The notes: generated by a model from the letters alone, not told the origin. A DNA stretch of 43,943 nucleotides from Clostridiales bacterium (GCA_015055735.1 SVHP01000007.1:1-43943), one strand, 5' to 3'; positions 8,230-18,335 are shown, counted from the first letter of the stretch. Program-made: numbers and translations.

Positions 8230-9282
8230 TTAATGCTTTATACCCATTTTGTCAAGTTCTTCACACACGTATGAAAGAGTTAAAAGTTTTTCTTTTACTT
8301 CTTCAACCGTTAAAAGAGCTGTATTATTAGAATCAAACTCAGTCAAAGTATTTCTTTCAACGTCGCCGTTGTTAAAATACTTATCGTAATTTAAGCCACG
8401 GTTATCGGCTGGAACACGATAAAAATCTCCCATATCAATAGCGTTAGCGCATTCTTCGTTGGTAAGTAGCGTTTCGTACATCTTCTCACCGTGACGAATA
8501 CCTATAACCTTTATATTTTCTTTGTTTCCACCAAATAGTTCACACACAGCTTCTGCTTGAGTTTGAATTGTACAAGCAGGTGCTTTTTGTACTAAAATGT
8601 CCCCACTAACTCCGTGTTCAAATGCAAATAACACAAGGTCAACTGCTTCGTCTAACGACATAATGAAACGAGTCATATTACCGTCAGTAATAGTGATAGG
8701 TTGTCCGTTTCTAATTTGGTCAATCCAAAGTGGAATAACGCTACCCCTTGAGCACATAACATTGCCGTAACGGGTACAACAAATTTTAGTCTTTTCTGGG
8801 CTTACGGTACGAGCTTTAGCAACGGCTACACGCTCTTCCAATGCTTTTGATATACCCATTGCATTTACAGGATATGCTGCTTTATCAGTTGATAAGCAAA
8901 CTATGTTTTTAACTCCAGCTTCAATTGCCGCAGTCAAAACGTTTTCCGTACCTAAAACGTTTGTTTTTACTGCTTCAATAGGAAAAAATTCACAAGACGG
9001 AACTTGTTTTAACGCCGCTGCGTGAAATATGTAATCGACGCCGTACATGGCATTTCTTACCGATTGAATATCCCTAACGTCACCAATAAAGAATTTTATT
9101 TTATCAGCAACTTCAGGCATTTTCGCTTGAAATTCGTGTCTCATATCGTCTTGTTTTTTCTCATCACGAGAAAAAATACGAATTTCCCCGATATCAGTTT
9201 TTAAAAATCTATTAAGAACGGCATTGCCAAAACTTCCCGTTCCCCCTGTAATCAAAAGTGTTTTTCCTTTAAATAATGACAT
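8230..9282 (-). CDS. capE: CapE-type UDP-GlcNAc 4,6-dehydratase/5-epimerase (inverting)
   Basis: About 350 aa. It has the Rossmann motif LLITGGTGSFG and the family block CLSTDKAAYPVNAMGISK, typical of short inverting dehydratases (CapE/FnlA/PseB type), where Met takes the usual Tyr position. It makes the 4-keto-6-deoxy-L-sugar nucleotide used by CapF. The ORF track starts at 9306, but AGGAGA lies inside that extension and points to the ATG at 9280-9282 (MSLFKGKTLL...). I therefore chose the shorter start; the longer one would overlap the acyltransferase stop. First of the capEFG trio. Confidence 0.93.
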   Translation of the reverse strand: MSLFKGKTLLITGGTGSFGNAVLNRFLKTDIGEIRIFSRDEKKQDDMRHEFQAKMPEVADKIKFFIGDVRDIQSVRNAMYGVDYIFHAAALKQVPSCEFFPIEAVKTNVLGTENVLTAAIEAGVKNIVCLSTDKAAYPVNAMGISKALEERVAVAKARTVSPEKTKICCTRYGNVMCSRGSVIPLWIDQIRNGQPITITDGNMTRFIMSLDEAVDLVLFAFEHGVSGDILVQKAPACTIQTQAEAVCELFGGNKENIKVIGIRHGEKMYETLLTNEECANAIDMGDFYRVPADNRGLNYDKYFNNGDVERNTLTEFDSNNTALLTVEEVKEKLLTLSYVCEELDKMGIKH

Positions 9283-9305
9283 ACTTTTATTTCTCCTATT
9301 TTTCA

Positions 9306-10415
9306 TTAACGATTTCCACCCAAAACATAATAAATTGGTTTTAATTTTTTTATAAAGTAACTTATTCCTATCGAAATTAAAGAGACAAGAATATACGAGT
9401 AGACGTAAGATACAATTGTTGGTAGATTTATATAATTAAACACTAATTTCCCCAATAAGAGCCCTACCATTGGATGTACTCCATATATAATCATCGTTGA
9501 AATATTTATTTTTAAAAATTTCTTTTTTGTTTCATATATTTTTATCATCATAACCATAAAAGATATAAAAACAAACGGAACAATACATCTTTCATTAAAT
9601 GAAACAATTTTTCCTTCAAAAAAGAGAGATTGCAAAAATCCAAATATTACAAATAAACAAATCGGAATAAATAATGGTATTTTATTTATATAGTCCTTGC
9701 ACTTTCTTGTGACATTAGATAATTGCGATAGCCAACAACCACAAAAGTAATAAGCAAAAAAATTAAATTGAAATATTGATCTTTCTAGTCCAGCAACGGT
9801 AATATCAACACTAGAACAAATAAACATACCTATTAAGATAGTTGATAACAAGACAATACTTGATATAAATTTGTTTTTTAATATGTAAAATACAATCGGC
9901 GCAATTATAATAAACAAACAGAGTTGAAACATATACCACATTGGAAATACATATTCATAAAAAAAGATCCCTCTTAACACGCCTAAAAAACTAAAATCAA
10001 CGTCAGTATTTAATTGAGGAATAAAAAAATCACCCAATAAATAAAATAAATAATAAATTAGTGACCAAGCAACAAAAGGAAGTAAAACTGTAAAAACACG
10101 TTTTTTCATTTTCCTTATTACTACATGAATACTATCCGCATTAATATAAAATAGCCAACCAGAAACAAAAAAGAAAGTAGGGACAGCTGCCGTGCATAAC
10201 CCATGCAAAAAAAAACTAATAATAAATGCTCCTACGCTGTTTCTCTCACTTATATCAACGTTGTATGAGTGTATCAATACTACAAAAAGTGCACAAATTA
10301 AGGGAACTAAATTAAGAAAATTATTGTTTAATAATTTTACATTTTCGCCGTTGCAAGGATTTAATTCGAGCATTGTTCTCATATGTACTTCACTCGATTT
10401 TGATCTTTTCACCAT
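9306..10415 (-). CDS. Membrane acyltransferase (acyltransferase 3 family), copy 1
   Basis: 369 aa, multi-spanning. The conserved N-terminal helix holds the family His in LICALFVVLIHSY, with FFFVSGWLFY following; this is typical of acyltransferase-3 proteins that O-acetylate or otherwise acylate surface sugars at the membrane. The first 35 or so residues precede the first helix. The start is supported by AAGGAG and overlaps the end of wzx by 26 bases, suggesting translational coupling. It is one of three members of this family in the operon, all divergent from one another. Acceptor and acyl donor are unknown. Base composition is very AT-rich. Confidence 0.85.
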   Translation of the reverse strand: MVKRSKSSEVHMRTMLELNPCNGENVKLLNNNFLNLVPLICALFVVLIHSYNVDISERNSVGAFIISFFLHGLCTAAVPTFFFVSGWLFYINADSIHVVIRKMKKRVFTVLLPFVAWSLIYYLFYLLGDFFIPQLNTDVDFSFLGVLRGIFFYEYVFPMWYMFQLCLFIIIAPIVFYILKNKFISSIVLLSTILIGMFICSSVDITVAGLERSIFQFNFFAYYFCGCWLSQLSNVTRKCKDYINKIPLFIPICLFVIFGFLQSLFFEGKIVSFNERCIVPFVFISFMVMMIKIYETKKKFLKINISTMIIYGVHPMVGLLLGKLVFNYINLPTIVSYVYSYILVSLISIGISYFIKKLKPIYYVLGGNR

Positions 10416-11937
10416 TTGTTCTCCTTGTTAGTTTTTTCTTAAATGTAGCAAATATGTTCTTACGTTCTTGATGAGAAAATCCCATTAAGCCAATGATTAG
10501 TATATAAACAATTATACAAACTATAACTTTTACAACAAACCCTAACCAACCAATAATTTGTATAAAATAACAAGTCAAAAAACTTATAGCAATAGCCAAA
10601 GCAATTAGAGGTAAATACTTTAGATAAACTTTTTTATAAAAGTTTTTCAAATTAAGATTTATTTGCCATTTATAAACTATATTCAACAAAATAAAATTAA
10701 CAAAATATGCAATACCTATTGAAATAGCTGAACCTAATGCCCCTAATTTTGGTACTAATATAAATGATAATATTATATTTAGAATACCAATCGACAAAAA
10801 GCATATTGCTTGATATTTAATTTTATTTTTGATCGATATCAAAGTGTTAGCAATTTGCTGAGGATACATTAAAAGACATGGAAATATCAAAAGCATTACG
10901 CAAATTCCACTAATCTTATATTCTTCACCCATCCATAATTGCATAAAGTCGGTTCCAAGTACGGTCAACCCCACGAATAACAACCCCAACACACATATTT
11001 GGTAACGCCCTACTTTTTCTAACAAGGCATAAAAACTCTTTTCATCTTTTTGGTGGTCATACCTAGCGACTGTCGGCATAAATAATCCGTTAATAGCAAA
11101 AGCAAACGTGTAAAAATATCCTTCTAATTGCGAAGCTGGTGCAAATCTAGCAATTTCCATACTATTAGATACCATACCTAAAATACTAGATGCAAAGTTA
11201 AAAATCATCCTTTGCGCAAAAGCTAATATGGTAACCCAAATAGAAAACCCCAATAAACTTTTAAGCATTTCTTTGTTTTTTACGGCAAAATTAGGACGTC
11301 CAATTTTAGCAACTTTTAATATAATCAAACGCACCCCAATAGTAATTATGCCAGCTAACGCATTCATAGCTACTAACTCCACTACCCCGTAATCACACAA
11401 CAGTGCAACGACAACTAATAGTACGGTTAAAACTTTTTGCAACATATCGCATAGTTTTAATTGAATAAATTTTTCATATGCGTTTAATATGCCTGGCAAC
11501 GGCATAAATGGAAATGAAAAAACACTATATGCACCAAAAACAATATATATTTTCTTTAACGTTTCAATCTCTAATGGTGTTAAACCTTGATATATGTCAC
11601 CTAAGAAAAAATATACTACTACTAATATCAATGCAATTATAACATCTATAATAAAATATAACTTAAAAACACACCCTAAAATGTCTTTGATAGCAACGTC
11701 ATCATTTTCTGCTCTAAATTTAGAAACAAAACGTGTGACTGCTGTTGACAAACCGAAATCCATTAAAAAGATTGCAATTAAAGATCCTACAAGCGTATAC
11801 AAACCATAGTTTGCATCACCTATTTTATCTTTCATCCAAGGCGTATATAACAACGCTGATAACGTACTTACTATAATAGCGAGATAAGATATCACCGCCC
11901 CAATCTTTATTTGCTGTGTCTTACTAAAACTTTTCAT
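10390..11937 (-). CDS. wzx: Polysaccharide flippase (Wzx/PST family)
   Basis: 515 aa, about 12-14 hydrophobic segments. The start KIGAVISYLAIIVSTLSALLYTPWM followed by GLYTLVGSLIAIFLMDFGLSTAVTRFVSK is characteristic of the oligosaccharide flippases of the MOP superfamily. It would move the undecaprenyl-linked repeat unit to the outer face of the membrane for Wzy. Start ATG overlaps the preceding glycosyltransferase stop by four bases (ATGA). It is the only flippase in the window and there is no ABC exporter, which supports the Wzx/Wzy route. Confidence 0.92.
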   Translation of the reverse strand: MKSFSKTQQIKIGAVISYLAIIVSTLSALLYTPWMKDKIGDANYGLYTLVGSLIAIFLMDFGLSTAVTRFVSKFRAENDDVAIKDILGCVFKLYFIIDVIIALILVVVYFFLGDIYQGLTPLEIETLKKIYIVFGAYSVFSFPFMPLPGILNAYEKFIQLKLCDMLQKVLTVLLVVVALLCDYGVVELVAMNALAGIITIGVRLIILKVAKIGRPNFAVKNKEMLKSLLGFSIWVTILAFAQRMIFNFASSILGMVSNSMEIARFAPASQLEGYFYTFAFAINGLFMPTVARYDHQKDEKSFYALLEKVGRYQICVLGLLFVGLTVLGTDFMQLWMGEEYKISGICVMLLIFPCLLMYPQQIANTLISIKNKIKYQAICFLSIGILNIILSFILVPKLGALGSAISIGIAYFVNFILLNIVYKWQINLNLKNFYKKVYLKYLPLIALAIAISFLTCYFIQIIGWLGFVVKVIVCIIVYILIIGLMGFSHQERKNIFATFKKKLTRRTNGEKIKIE

Positions 11938-12860
11938 TTTTGACTGAGCTCCGAACGAATATTATCGTATGCGTGCGGATAAGCTTCTGATAAATCTTTA
12001 AAAGTCTTGACGTATCGACCCTGATATATAGCTTCTTTACCCAACTGCACCGTTTGTTCTTTTTCGCTCAATATAAACGTTCTATGATAACGATATGAAC
12101 GAATAATTTTTGTATCGTTTTGCGCAGCCATAAACATTATCCAAATATCCCCTGTCTTTAGCGCATATTTTCTTATCAAATCAGTATTAAAAGCATCTAA
12201 ACAAAGTGCGTGCGGTGGCATTAAACATCCTCCACCAGGTGAAGCGAGTATTCTAAAAGAAGGTTTTTTTACACCAATTGGACTAATAGATGACCAGCGA
12301 CCAGGATTTAACACTTCGCCACTTTCATTTAAGGTAAACACTTGCCCTCTATCACAAATGATACATTTAGGATTGTTTTTCCAAACTTCATACAGTCTAG
12401 AAACCACGTGTCTAGGAAATAATATATCGTCGTCAAACATAACTATACATTCATTATCTTTTTGTTCGGGAAGCAATTTATAATAACGTTTATGACCAAA
12501 CATATTATCGCAATAACGAACTTCTAAACCTATCTTTTGAAATTCCTTTATACTTTCGGGCAAGTCTACACCATCAAATTCTTCAGTCGCTAACCATAAC
12601 ACAACCCTGTCAGGTTTCATAGATTGCATAAATAAGGTGCGTAAAGTATATTGTACTGTATCAATCCTATCAGGAAAAGTAGTAAGGGTAAAAGTTAAGG
12701 TAGTATCTCTTGGCTCGCTATTTAACGATAGCGTTTTTATATCAACTTTCTTTACTTTTTTCCTAGCTCTATGTGATAAAGCCTTATATAACAATCCACC
12801 GATGATGGGAATTCTTACTCGCTCTGGAATCATTATTCTTTCAAAAAAATCCATTTTCAT
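11934..12860 (-). CDS. Glycosyltransferase, GT-A fold (DDD motif)
   Basis: 308 aa, soluble. The N-terminal half reads like a GT-A nucleotide-sugar transferase: FTLTTFPDRIDTVQYTLRTL, then ECIVMFDDDILFP, where DDD is the metal/nucleotide-binding motif, and later a glycine-rich ASPGGGCLMPP loop before the acceptor region. It probably adds one sugar to the lipid-linked repeat on the cytoplasmic face; sugar and linkage cannot be read from sequence. Start has a GAGAGG-type site. It is followed by wzx with a four-base overlap. Confidence 0.8.
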   Translation of the reverse strand: MKMDFFERIMIPERVRIPIIGGLLYKALSHRARKKVKKVDIKTLSLNSEPRDTTLTFTLTTFPDRIDTVQYTLRTLFMQSMKPDRVVLWLATEEFDGVDLPESIKEFQKIGLEVRYCDNMFGHKRYYKLLPEQKDNECIVMFDDDILFPRHVVSRLYEVWKNNPKCIICDRGQVFTLNESGEVLNPGRWSSISPIGVKKPSFRILASPGGGCLMPPHALCLDAFNTDLIRKYALKTGDIWIMFMAAQNDTKIIRSYRYHRTFILSEKEQTVQLGKEAIYQGRYVKTFKDLSEAYPHAYDNIRSELSQK

Positions 12861-12875
12861 ATTATTAGCCTCTCT

Positions 12876-13859
12876 TTATATCTTAAACCCAATTACTCTT
12901 TCATATAATTTTTCTATTTTTAATTTTCGTGCAATCTTTACTCCACAAAACAAAACTAAAAACAAAACCACCCCAATTGCTATAGCAATTATAGTGTAAA
13001 CTGCTATATTAATAGGAACTATCCCACAAGAAAACTGTAATGGCACAATGTGTAATAAATATATCGGTAAAGTATTCTTACCAATATTAATTATTAGTTT
13101 TGGTAAATTATCCAAAGTAGAAGCGATAGAAACAACTAATAATATCATACAAAGTTGCTTAAATACTGCAGTATATCCAAAATAACTAATTGATGAGTCT
13201 AGTATTATATCAACAGCAAGCAGTATTAATAATACTAACAAACTAATACCTGCACGCAATAAACAGCCTTTCTTGTTAAATAACCATACAACGTTTTTAG
13301 TTTCAATATATTTACCAATTGCAAAAAATCCTATCCAATTGAATATGTTTAAATATGCAACTGCACCTGAAATATTAAATATAGACATTGATACACGACA
13401 AATAATCATTAACAAAAATAAGAAAAGACATATCCTTTCTTTGCTTTTGTCCATTTTAAAATAACTCAAGCCTTCAAACAATAAAATCATTAATGAATAA
13501 ATTGTCATAAACCACAAATAAGAGTTCCAGCCTATAATCCATTTTAAATAGGATGCAAATTGAAAGCCGTTAGATAATGCGTTAACTAAATAGAATAAAC
13601 TACCAAACAGTATCCAAGGAATTAGTAATGAAGATAATTTAACCAATCTCTTTTTTAGTCCTACCGCCTTGAAATAATACCCTGCAGAAAAGAAAAATAA
13701 TGCAACTCCTAAGCAAGCGAACGTATCTACAAGTAATACTAAAACTATATTATCGCTTTTATGAAATGGCGTATGCGCCATCAAAACAGCAAAAATTGCA
13801 ATAATACGACTAAAATAAAATATATTGCTGATTTTCTTTTCTTGCTCTTTCGTTTTCAT
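12876..13859 (-). CDS. Membrane acyltransferase (acyltransferase 3 family), copy 2
   Basis: 327 aa, about ten hydrophobic segments. The first helix RIIAIFAVLMAHTPFH carries the conserved His of acyltransferase-3 enzymes, followed by GVALFFFSAGYYFK. The C-terminal part has LPIYLLHIVPLQ, a common family feature. Likely acylates a sugar of the repeat unit. AGGGGA supports the start. It lies nine bases after the HlpA-like glycosyltransferase. It is distinct from copies 1 and 3, so likely acts on another position or sugar. Confidence 0.85.
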   Translation of the reverse strand: MKTKEQEKKISNIFYFSRIIAIFAVLMAHTPFHKSDNIVLVLLVDTFACLGVALFFFSAGYYFKAVGLKKRLVKLSSLLIPWILFGSLFYLVNALSNGFQFASYLKWIIGWNSYLWFMTIYSLMILLFEGLSYFKMDKSKERICLFLFLLMIICRVSMSIFNISGAVAYLNIFNWIGFFAIGKYIETKNVVWLFNKKGCLLRAGISLLVLLILLAVDIILDSSISYFGYTAVFKQLCMILLVVSIASTLDNLPKLIINIGKNTLPIYLLHIVPLQFSCGIVPINIAVYTIIAIAIGVVLFLVLFCGVKIARKLKIEKLYERVIGFKI

Positions 13860-13868
13860 TTTTCCCCT

Positions 13869-14849
13869 TTACTTTTTGAATAGAGTTTTGAACAATAACT
13901 TAAATTTTCCATATCTTATTAAATTCCATGCAAAAGAAACTTTTCTCCCAAATTTTTGAAATGCATTCGGGTCATTTTCTTTCGTGCGTAATTTATCATA
14001 TCGCTTATCTGGTAAAACCACCGTAGGATGTTTCAATGGGAATTCTATTTCTTGAGCAGTAAAGATAAACACGCCTTGACTTGATTTAGGTAAATATTTA
14101 GCATCTAACACTGTTGAATGCGTTGCATTTTCGCTCAAGCCAATATTTTGTACCAAATTCTTTTTAGGGATAATTACATATTGAGACTGTAAATGCGCCC
14201 CCATTCCAACAATAGATTCCCAATGCGCTATTCCACTCTTTTTATGTCTTTGAGAATATTGTATCCACATATCACTTCTCTTGCCATAATGCTCTTTTAA
14301 GTTATCTATATCCTTTTGATTATCTAAAAAAGAATATTGTTCATCCCAATTATCAGCTACTCGCTTCCAACTAGCCCAAGCGCCCGTCCCCGTATAAGCA
14401 AACAAATAATCTGAATCACACCAATCAGCTTCATTCAAAGTATTATGACCACAAATGTGACTTATACGTGTGTCGTTTTCGTATTTATCTAACAATTCTT
14501 TACAAAAATGAAAATAAGATTGACTTGGAACTTGATCATCTTCTAAAACAATGCACTTATCTACAATAGAAAATGCCCATTTATCTGCGTAAAAAGTTGA
14601 AGGATCACAACCTAAATTTTGTTCATTATAATGACGATATACTTGACAATCCCAATCAATATCCTCTGCAATTTCTCTACATTTTTGAATACCAATTTTA
14701 TCGTCTTCACGCCCTTGTCGTGGGCCATCTTGCCATAAAAGTAATCTTCTAGGTCTAGCTTTTTTTACACTTTCAAAAACTTTTTTGAAAGTATCATCTC
14801 TAACGAAAAATATTAATAATACCGAAACATCAATATTCCAACTCTTCAT
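13869..14849 (-). CDS. Glycosyltransferase-like protein (GT-A, HlpA/GNT-I-like)
   Basis: 326 aa, soluble. VSVLLIFFVRDDTFKKVFESV followed by LLLWQDGPR and IVLEDDQVPSQSYFHFC resembles the glycosyltransferases often annotated as haemolytic protein HlpA-like; EDD is the probable nucleotide-sugar metal motif. The later TGTGAWASWKRV segment is also typical. The C-terminus (about 290-326) is basic and amphipathic, suggesting membrane association. Start has GGAGAGG. It sits between wzy and an acyltransferase. Substrate unknown. Confidence 0.8.
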   Translation of the reverse strand: MKSWNIDVSVLLIFFVRDDTFKKVFESVKKARPRRLLLWQDGPRQGREDDKIGIQKCREIAEDIDWDCQVYRHYNEQNLGCDPSTFYADKWAFSIVDKCIVLEDDQVPSQSYFHFCKELLDKYENDTRISHICGHNTLNEADWCDSDYLFAYTGTGAWASWKRVADNWDEQYSFLDNQKDIDNLKEHYGKRSDMWIQYSQRHKKSGIAHWESIVGMGAHLQSQYVIIPKKNLVQNIGLSENATHSTVLDAKYLPKSSQGVFIFTAQEIEFPLKHPTVVLPDKRYDKLRTKENDPNAFQKFGRKVSFAWNLIRYGKFKLLFKTLFKK

Positions 14850-14867
14850 ATATCCTCTCCTATCTTT

Positions 14868-16100
14868 CTATTTTGAATATTTATCAATTAATACTATTCC
14901 TAGAGGAACGTATAAAAAGGTCATAATACAAAAGGTCGGAAATTGAATAATCGGATTAATTAAGCCTGTAATAACTAAACTTAAAAAAGCGATGTTAAAC
15001 CCTTTTTTTCCATCTTTGCTTAAATGTTTCTTTATTTTCTTTTGAGCAACTACTAACATATAAATGAAAGAAACTATACCCAACATACCTAGATCTGCTG
15101 CAAATTGAATAAATGATGAATGTGGATTGCTTTTTAAGGTATAATTACCCCAAAATGGACTTTGAAGAAATGCAACTATGCCATCTTTATACATTTGTAA
15201 TCGACTTGATAAATTATATCCCGACAAATCTCCTTCGGTTAAAAATGCAACTACTTCCAAAATACGTGCTTTCATATTTTCAGAATCAATTATCTTTGCG
15301 ACAGCAGTTAAAATATTTGGCAAACACAATAATAGTATAAAAACAAAAGTAAATATCAAAATTATTACATGTTTGTCTTTATTTAACCATAGTATTTCAA
15401 GCATAACACAAATCAACATAATAAAAAGTATGCTTGTAAATTGTGCAACGAAAATAAAACCAGTTATAAGCGCTAATCCTAAAATCGATAGGATCTTAAT
15501 TAGTTTATTTTTGCATTTTGAAAGTGCGTATACACATAATACGGAAACTGGTAAAACAGCATAACTTTGATCCATTGAAGCAACGTTTTTTACGTCGCTT
15601 AAGAAGTTAGCATAATTCATATTAGTCATTTCATGCACAATGTTCTCATTTACAGAAAATTCAATTATTGTCGTAATTAATACGTATATAAAAATAATCG
15701 TAAGAATCCAAAAAGTCATAGACAATTCAGAAACATTTCCTTTTTTAAGCAAAACAATTAGCATTACTACCGGCATAAACATTTTTGCAAAAATGATTAA
15801 ATAGCTTAATATCGGAAACGGTGTATTTATGTGCGCTGTCAAATATTGATAACCTACACCAATTAATAGCGATAGTAGTGAAAAGACTATAAAAATTTCC
15901 TGGTTAATTTTTTTTCTTAAAAAAGTATAATACGCCCCATACGCTAACAAAAACAATAAAATGACAAAAGAAGAAATTCCATCTATCGAAAATTGTATAT
16001 TTTGCACCATAGCATACAATGCATAAAATACAATAAACATTAAATTAATGGTAATTCCCTTTCTAATCGACGGTTTTGAGGGATTTATATAATTCTGCAT
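14868..16100 (-). CDS. wzy: O-antigen ligase/polymerase family membrane protein (Wzy)
   Basis: 410 aa with about ten or eleven membrane segments and one larger extracytoplasmic loop around residues 270-320 (ending FLQSPFWGNYTLKSNPHSSFIQFAADLG), the pattern of Wzy/WaaL-type enzymes. PHSSFIQ is the His-containing signature commonly seen in this family. It would polymerise flipped repeat units outside the membrane. The start overlaps the upstream GT4 gene by 38 bases with an AGGT-type site, suggesting coupling. Wzy proteins are poorly conserved; the assignment rests on topology, the motif and being the only such protein in an operon with Wzx. Confidence 0.85.
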   Translation of the reverse strand: MQNYINPSKPSIRKGITINLMFIVFYALYAMVQNIQFSIDGISSFVILLFLLAYGAYYTFLRKKINQEIFIVFSLLSLLIGVGYQYLTAHINTPFPILSYLIIFAKMFMPVVMLIVLLKKGNVSELSMTFWILTIIFIYVLITTIIEFSVNENIVHEMTNMNYANFLSDVKNVASMDQSYAVLPVSVLCVYALSKCKNKLIKILSILGLALITGFIFVAQFTSILFIMLICVMLEILWLNKDKHVIILIFTFVFILLLCLPNILTAVAKIIDSENMKARILEVVAFLTEGDLSGYNLSSRLQMYKDGIVAFLQSPFWGNYTLKSNPHSSFIQFAADLGMLGIVSFIYMLVVAQKKIKKHLSKDGKKGFNIAFLSLVITGLINPIIQFPTFCIMTFLYVPLGIVLIDKYSK

Positions 16101-17277
16101 ATTTTTTTACCTGTGTTATTTTATCAAAATTTTCTTTTACGTAAGAAATGCATCTTTCTTTATAATCTTCTAGATTTTCATCTAAAAAATGAGATACTGT
16201 TTGTATAAGTTCTTCTACGTTTCCATCTTCTACAAGTTTGCCACAACCTTGAACGACCAACTCTGCACTACCCGTATTATTATAAGCAACTACCGGTGTT
16301 CCACACGCCATCGCTTCTATTGTAACGAGTCCAAACGTTTCAAATCTAGATGGATTTACAAAAAGGTCGGCGCTAGAATATAAATCTATCAAATCTTGCT
16401 TATTGGCAGTATAACCTATACAGTGCAACCCTTTTTGTGGAACTATACCATTGTTGTGTCCTACTAAAACGATTTCAGCCCTATCGTTTAGCAAATTACT
16501 CATTTTGCAAAACGCCGAACCACCCTTTGAATCGTTCATACTCCAGCCTTGTGCTACGCCTAAAATTAACTTTTTAGAAGGATCAAGTCCATATTTTTTA
16601 TAAACGTAGGCTTTTGACGTTTGAGTTTGATAAGATTTTATATCCACCCAATTATAAATATGAGTTTTTATTTTAGCTTGTCCTAAAAACGTTTCGCTAG
16701 CATCATTTTTTGTCCAAACAGAAACACCGTTAAATGCTACTTTTTCTATTTTTGTTATCTCGGCTTTCTTTTTATATACTTTCTCTACCTTTCGTTTTGC
16801 AAACTTAGAAACAGCTGGACAATTTTTACAACCATTTTGCCATCCTTTGCAACTATATGCTTGTGGATAAGCACAATACCCTGTAAAAAACCAACAATCA
16901 TGTAAAGTTAGCACAGTAGGAATATTCTTTTCCTGCAAATACCTATATAACGTAGGCAAGTGAATATAATTACTATGTAAATTATGTAAATGCACCACGT
17001 CAGGTTGGATTATAGACAACTGCCTGCACAACTTTTTAGTGGCTAGTCGAGAATGAAAACCTTGACCAAAATCTAATCTTCTAAAAAGGGCGTGAAGTTT
17101 ATGATCTAAATAACAACCTATTTTTCTTATATTAGGATCATTTTGTGGATTTGAACATGCCGTAGCCCAAAAAACATAGGATTGGTGCCCCATATTCTTT
17201 AACTGTTCGTGAATATCTTTGGATAGAGTCCCCGTGCTCCCCTTTCCATAAGTTGCATTTATTTGTACAATTTTCAT
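16063..17277 (-). CDS. Glycosyltransferase family 4
   Basis: 404 aa, GT-B fold. The N-terminus KIVQINATYGKGSTGTL contains the acceptor-domain glycine loop; the C-terminal domain has FVNPSRFETFGLVTIEAMACGTPVV, whose E-x7-E is the donor-binding signature of retaining GT4 enzymes. A Cys cluster (CKGWQNGCKNCPAV) around residue 145 is typical of one GT4 subgroup and may bind metal. AGGAG is placed seven bases before the ATG. Cytoplasmic, adding one sugar to the repeat. Its end overlaps the wzy start. Confidence 0.9.
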   Translation of the reverse strand: MKIVQINATYGKGSTGTLSKDIHEQLKNMGHQSYVFWATACSNPQNDPNIRKIGCYLDHKLHALFRRLDFGQGFHSRLATKKLCRQLSIIQPDVVHLHNLHSNYIHLPTLYRYLQEKNIPTVLTLHDCWFFTGYCAYPQAYSCKGWQNGCKNCPAVSKFAKRKVEKVYKKKAEITKIEKVAFNGVSVWTKNDASETFLGQAKIKTHIYNWVDIKSYQTQTSKAYVYKKYGLDPSKKLILGVAQGWSMNDSKGGSAFCKMSNLLNDRAEIVLVGHNNGIVPQKGLHCIGYTANKQDLIDLYSSADLFVNPSRFETFGLVTIEAMACGTPVVAYNNTGSAELVVQGCGKLVEDGNVEELIQTVSHFLDENLEDYKERCISYVKENFDKITQVKKYAELYKSLKTVD

Positions 17278-17285
17278 CTATGCTC

Positions 17286-18335
17286 CTAATATAAACTTTT
17301 CAAACACTTTATTTTTTTTGATAATTGTATAATTCCTGCACTTAAAATAACAGTAGCACCACAAATTATTATTGCACCTAGATATACGTTAGAAAAGATC
17401 ACGTTATATACGCTTAATGGTAAAAAAGAAACTAGCACCGTTAAAAACAAACGTTGCGACATAAATATTAAAACGCTCATCTTTCTCATCCAAACTAAGC
17501 AAGGCGAACTTTTTACGTCAACACTAATTAAAAAGCATAAGATACATGCTACGGCTAAAGGCATTGACATAGTTAAATCAATTCCCGTACCACCAACGAA
17601 ATATCTTAAAAGTATACCTTCCAACAATATTAATCCCACAGTCAATACGGAAAATATAGCAAAAGGTAAAGGCTTTACTTTATCTTTACATCTTACGATA
17701 CATCTGCCGAGTGTAGTTAAAGGAAAAGCGAAAAACAACCAACCACGTGCCCCACCTAACCAAGTAGATGAGAAATTTATAAAATCATTCCAAAAAGGTA
17801 CTGATTCTAAAACGAAAGAATAAGTTAATTGTAACGCTCCTAAAATATAGCATATTATCGCTAAAATATAGGTCAATACTCTAGGTGCTTTTTCCAACAA
17901 CCAAAAACTTAATATAGTACCTATTGCCAAAGCAGGCATAAACCATATTGTATAAAAAGTCGAACTAAACACCCAACTTTGAATTTTCCAAAAAACAAAA
18001 CTTAAGTTAATATTTGCGAAATCCCATTTGCAAACCTGATAAATGATATATGGAACACTCCATAGCAAATATATTTTTAATATACGAACGACTTGTTTTT
18101 TTATAATCGTCCAACGCTCTTTAGTTCCTTCAACTAACTCTAATTTTCTATAAGTTAAAAAGCCACTTATGATCATAAATAGAGCAACGCCTATCGCATA
18201 CAACGAAAGCATTTCTTCAAACAACCAAAAAATTGGACCGTGTTCACTAAAATAATGATAAACCAAAATCAATAGTGCGCACAAAAATTTAGCAACATCG
18301 ATCATTCCATACTGTTTTTTCTTAATCGCTTCCAT
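17286..18335 (-). CDS. Membrane acyltransferase (acyltransferase 3 family), copy 3
   Basis: 349 aa, multi-spanning. The first helix DVAKFLCALLILVYHYF has the conserved His, then GVALFMIISGFLTYRKL. Family function is transfer of acyl groups, often acetyl, to extracytoplasmic or membrane-face sugars. GAGGT precedes the start, which overlaps the upstream glycosyltransferase by 14 bases. It is closer in its first helices to typical OafA-like acyltransferases than the other two copies. Acceptor unknown. Confidence 0.85.
   Translation of the reverse strand: MEAIKKKQYGMIDVAKFLCALLILVYHYFSEHGPIFWLFEEMLSLYAIGVALFMIISGFLTYRKLELVEGTKERWTIIKKQVVRILKIYLLWSVPYIIYQVCKWDFANINLSFVFWKIQSWVFSSTFYTIWFMPALAIGTILSFWLLEKAPRVLTYILAIICYILGALQLTYSFVLESVPFWNDFINFSSTWLGGARGWLFFAFPLTTLGRCIVRCKDKVKPLPFAIFSVLTVGLILLEGILLRYFVGGTGIDLTMSMPLAVACILCFLISVDVKSSPCLVWMRKMSVLIFMSQRLFLTVLVSFLPLSVYNVIFSNVYLGAIIICGATVILSAGIIQLSKKIKCLKSLY

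Noticed and set aside
8230-9306. Longer capE start at 9306
   Set aside because: The AGGAGA ribosome site lies inside that extension and serves the ATG at 9280-9282.
15178-15564. 128-aa forward ORF inside wzy, and the similar 12637-12999 and 18907-19275 ORFs
   Set aside because: Antisense to clearly coding genes, with no start signals; compositional shadows.
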